DNA of 7,683 nt from an uncultured bacterium (GTDB lineage: Bacteria; Actinomycetota; Coriobacteriia; Coriobacteriales; Eggerthellaceae): the NCBI GenBank assembly GCA_947649215.1, contig CANSQW010000050.1:1-7683 (forward strand). Reading direction: 5' to 3'. The translations under genes and the position numbers were made by a program. The notes below the pieces were generated by a model. It saw only the letters and a list, made by a program, of their open reading frames with translations, was not told the origin of the DNA and ran no database searches. Positions 6,021-7,683 of the stretch are shown in pieces (positions within the stretch are counted from its first letter, which is position 1; each line of letters starts with the position of its first letter).

Positions 6021-6239
6021 GAGGAAGGGAGCGCGGGGCGAGGGAGGCGACGGCGCCGAAGCGGCAAAGAACGGGATGGGGCGGGAACGCGGAACGAGGG
6101 GAAGGCACGCGCGCGAGAAGGGGGCGGGGAACCGAACGGGCACGGGGAAGGCGGGGGCAGGGGCGAACACGAGTGGCGAAGAGCAGGGCGGCACCCGGGG
6201 ACGAGACGCCGGGGACGGCCGGGAACGCAGCCGCGGGCA
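6021..6239 (-). other. Almost T-free (A-free in transcript) 219-base tract
   Basis: In the 219 plus-strand bases only two are T (6077 and 6174); the rest is G- and A-rich with some C. The minus-strand RNA is therefore C/U-rich with two A residues. This fills most of the gap between the regulator terminator and the exporter promoter. ORFs on both strands here are composition artefacts: Arg/Gly/Glu on plus, Pro/Ser/Leu/Arg on minus. The C-rich RNA could be a Rho-loading (rut) site. Apart from that I see nothing in this stretch. Confidence 0.6.
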
Positions 6240-6253
6240 TGTTTGACGGGTAA

Positions 6254-6294
6254 CAAAAGCGCGGCGGGGCCCCGGGGGGGGCTAGAGCGCCCCC
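6254..6294 (-). terminator. Terminator of response regulator
   Basis: On the minus strand GGGGGC (6289-6294 complement) pairs with GCCCCC (6277-6282), with a six-base loop that includes most of the regulator's TAG stop codon. A second palindrome CGGGGCCCCG follows, then CGCGC and CTTTTGTT (T-run at 6255-6258). The GC-rich structure followed by a short U-run fits an intrinsic terminator separating regulator and exporter transcripts. The exact stem used is uncertain because several G/C runs can pair. Confidence 0.5.
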
Positions 6295-7142
6295 TGGTAG
6301 CCGCGGCCCCCCACCGGGTGGGTGTAGGCGTCGGTGCCCGAGGGGCGCAGCTTGTGGCGCAGGTTGGACACGTGCACGTTGACCGTGCTGTCCTCGGTGG
6401 CGTAGGGCTCGCCCCACACCAGCTCGAACAGCTCCTGCTTGGTGAACACGCGCTTCGGGTGCGAGGCCAGCAGCTCCAGGATGTTGAACTCAGTGCGCGT
6501 GAGGGGCACGTCCTGGCCGTCCACCTCCAGCGTGCGGGCGGCACGGTCGACCTGCCAGCGACCGACGCACAGCAGACGGCCGCTCTCGACGGCATCCGGC
6601 GCGCCCTCCCCCGCCGGCGCCGCAGCCGCCTCCCCCGCCTTCCGCGCCTGAGCGCGTGCCTGGCGGTGGCGCAGCTGCACGCCGATGCGCGCAGAAAGCT
6701 CCTCCAAGTCAAACGGCTTGGTCAGGTAGTCGTCGGCACCCAGCTTCAGCAGGTCAACCTTGTCGGCCGGCGCGGTGCGCGCCGACACCACGATGATGGG
6801 CATGGTGGCATCAGACGCGCGGATGAGCGTCACCAGCCCCTCGCCCGCGAGTCCTGGCAGCATAAGGTCGGTCACCACCAGGTCGAAGCGCTCGCGCTCC
6901 AGCAGCAGCTGCGCCTCGGTACCCGAAAACGCGCGCACGCACTCATATCCGCACCGTTCCAGATGATCGCCGACTATCTCGTTGATAGACGCGTCGTCCT
7001 CGATCAGCAGGACGCGCACACGTCCAGCTGCGTCGCTGGGCACCGCAGGGTGCTCCGGCGAGCGACTGGGCGCTTTCGCCTGCCCCGCCGCGCCGCCTTC
7101 GACGCCCGTCTCGCTCGTGATGATCGCGCCGTCCCCGCCCAT
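6282..7142 (-). CDS. OmpR/PhoB-family response regulator
   Basis: A 286-residue regulator from ATG at 7142, chosen because AAGGAAG lies 5 bases upstream. An ATG at 7169 abuts its GGAGG, and one at 7208 overlaps the promoter elements. Receiver domain about 41-158: acidic pocket Glu48-Asp49-Asp50, phospho-acceptor Asp92 in VVTDLMLPG, switch Ser120, Tyr139 and Lys142 in DDYLTKPFD. An Ala/Glu-rich linker (160-187) leads to a winged-helix DNA-binding domain (about 190-286) with recognition helix EDSTVNVHVSNLRHKLR (250-266) and a GRGYQ wing. Odd: a low-complexity N-terminal extension of about 40 residues precedes the receiver. It is the probable partner of the kinase at 2961-3833 and the likely regulator of the exporter promoter at 5970-6015. 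Symbols for named systems (LanR, BceR, VanR) are not justified. Confidence 0.94.
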   Translation of the reverse strand: MGGDGAIITSETGVEGGAAGQAKAPSRSPEHPAVPSDAAGRVRVLLIEDDASINEIVGDHLERCGYECVRAFSGTEAQLLLERERFDLVVTDLMLPGLAGEGLVTLIRASDATMPIIVVSARTAPADKVDLLKLGADDYLTKPFDLEELSARIGVQLRHRQARAQARKAGEAAAAPAGEGAPDAVESGRLLCVGRWQVDRAARTLEVDGQDVPLTRTEFNILELLASHPKRVFTKQELFELVWGEPYATEDSTVNVHVSNLRHKLRPSGTDAYTHPVGGRGYQGAL

Positions 7143-7175
7143 GCTCGCTTCCTTTCCCCGATTGCGCATCCTCCG

Positions 7176-7208
7176 ATGATAGCAAACAGAGACCCCCCCC
7201 CCGGTCAA
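7176..7208 (-). promoter_or_regulatory. Putative regulator promoter with G10 spacer
   Basis: On the minus strand TTGACC (7203-7208) matches a -35 in 5 of 6 positions, and TGCTATCAT (7176-7184) is an extended -10 (TATCAT, 5 of 6). The spacer is 21 bases, ten of which are an uninterrupted G run (7193-7202). The spacing is longer than the ideal 17, and slippage of the run would change it. Transcription would start near 7169, giving a leader of about 27 bases before the regulator ATG. Confidence 0.5.
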
Positions 7209-7259
7209 CTCCCGCGGGGCGTATTGCCGGACGAGCGGCTGCGACAGGAACGGGAAGGC

Positions 7260-7683
7260 CTAGCGGGCGTGCTTGCCGCGCGCCGGCTCCGCGCTCTTCT
7301 TGCGGCGGAACAGGCCCGTGGAGGAAGCGGCTTCCACCTGCACGGGGATGGGCTCGTCGCTCACCGGGCGCGCGTCGTGCGGACGCGTCATGGGACGTCG
7401 GCTGTCGCGCGGCTGCAGCGGCGAAGAGGGGGTTCCCTGCGCGTAGCTGTGCGGCTGATGGGCGGCGGGGGCGTCCACCTGGACGTAGCCCGAGCCGGCC
7501 GAGCCGCCTCGCGAGCCGCGGCTCGGCGAGGCCTGGCGGGCGTTGGCGTTGACCCGCGGGTTCTGCCACGGCCGCGAGTCGGCAGCAACCCGACCCTGAG
7601 CGCGATCCTGGCGCGGGGCCTGCTGGGCCTGAGCGGCGGCGCGCTGGGCGCGGGCGGCCTGAGACGGCTGCGCAGCACGGGCC
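7260..7683 (-). CDS. C-terminal part of unrecognised low-complexity protein, 5' end beyond window
   Basis: The frame ending in TAG at 7260-7262 is open to the right edge, giving 140 visible residues with no start in view. Third codon positions are almost all G or C in this frame, which supports it over its neighbours. The first 60 or so residues are Ala/Gln/Arg/Pro-rich (AARAQRAAAQAQQAPRQDRAQ); the middle is Ser/Gly/Arg-rich (PSRGSRGGSAGSGYVQV); then PRDSRRPMTRP. The end has a more ordered segment DEPIPVQVEAASSTGLFRRKK and a basic tail AEPARGKHAR. It looks like a disordered, positively charged tail of a larger protein. No family can be named. Its stop is 117 bases before the regulator ATG, and no clear terminator lies between. 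Confidence 0.7.
   Translation of the reverse strand, partial: ARAAQPSQAARAQRAAAQAQQAPRQDRAQGRVAADSRPWQNPRVNANARQASPSRGSRGGSAGSGYVQVDAPAAHQPHSYAQGTPSSPLQPRDSRRPMTRPHDARPVSDEPIPVQVEAASSTGLFRRKKSAEPARGKHAR

Noticed and set aside
5030..6022. 330-codon plus-strand ORF rich in His, Arg and Leu
   Set aside because: It is antisense to the ABC ATPase, whose complete set of nucleotide-binding motifs settles the coding strand.
6019..6246. 75-codon plus ORF and 61-codon minus ORF in the T-poor tract
   Set aside because: With almost no T (or A) stop codons are rare by composition alone; the translations are low-complexity and lack convincing SD sites.

Overview
The window looks like a high-GC bacterial chromosome segment. 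An actinobacterial, possibly Coriobacteriia/Eggerthellaceae-type, host is my guess from strong G/C third positions, clear Shine-Dalgarno (SD) sites and the style of the two-component/ABC genes; no marker gene fixes it. Every well-supported gene reads on the minus strand, so genes are described from right to left.

Right edge (7260-7683): the C-terminal 140 residues of an unrecognised, low-complexity protein rich in Ala, Arg, Gln and Pro. After a short spacer with a plausible promoter containing a 10-base G run comes an OmpR-family response regulator (6282-7142). A 343-base gap follows, with a likely intrinsic terminator, an almost T-free tract of about 219 bases (A-free in the transcript) and a putative regulated promoter with two 8-base direct repeats 22 bases apart. 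Next is a translationally coupled ABC exporter: an ATPase with a LanF/BcrA-type E-loop (5024-5938) and a six-helix ABC-2 permease (4048-5031), overlapping by 8 bases. A 214-base gap holds five copies of a GNCGGCGCCC motif spaced at exactly 32 bases, and then comes the sensor histidine kinase (2961-3833). Regulator, exporter and kinase together resemble peptide-antibiotic or lantibiotic sensing and immunity modules. The substrate is unknown and no biosynthetic genes are visible.

Left of the kinase lie a sortase-anchor-like reading-frame remnant, a strong terminator hairpin, a 15-base palindrome, and an alpha/beta hydrolase gene (1904-2704) with a complete Ser-Asp-His triad.

The left quarter (1 to about 1870) differs in composition: one counted 60-base line is 50% G+C, against 78% for a line inside the kinase. 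It carries a cytosolic ankyrin-repeat protein running off the left edge (1-1576) and, upstream of it, a 106-base imperfect hairpin whose apex on the plus strand holds an SD-like sequence and the ATG of a doubtful 77-codon ORF. This part looks horizontally acquired.

No tRNA, rRNA, CRISPR array, transposase or integrase was found. The most unusual features are non-coding: the 32-base phased array, the long hairpin, the T-free tract and the G-run promoter spacer.
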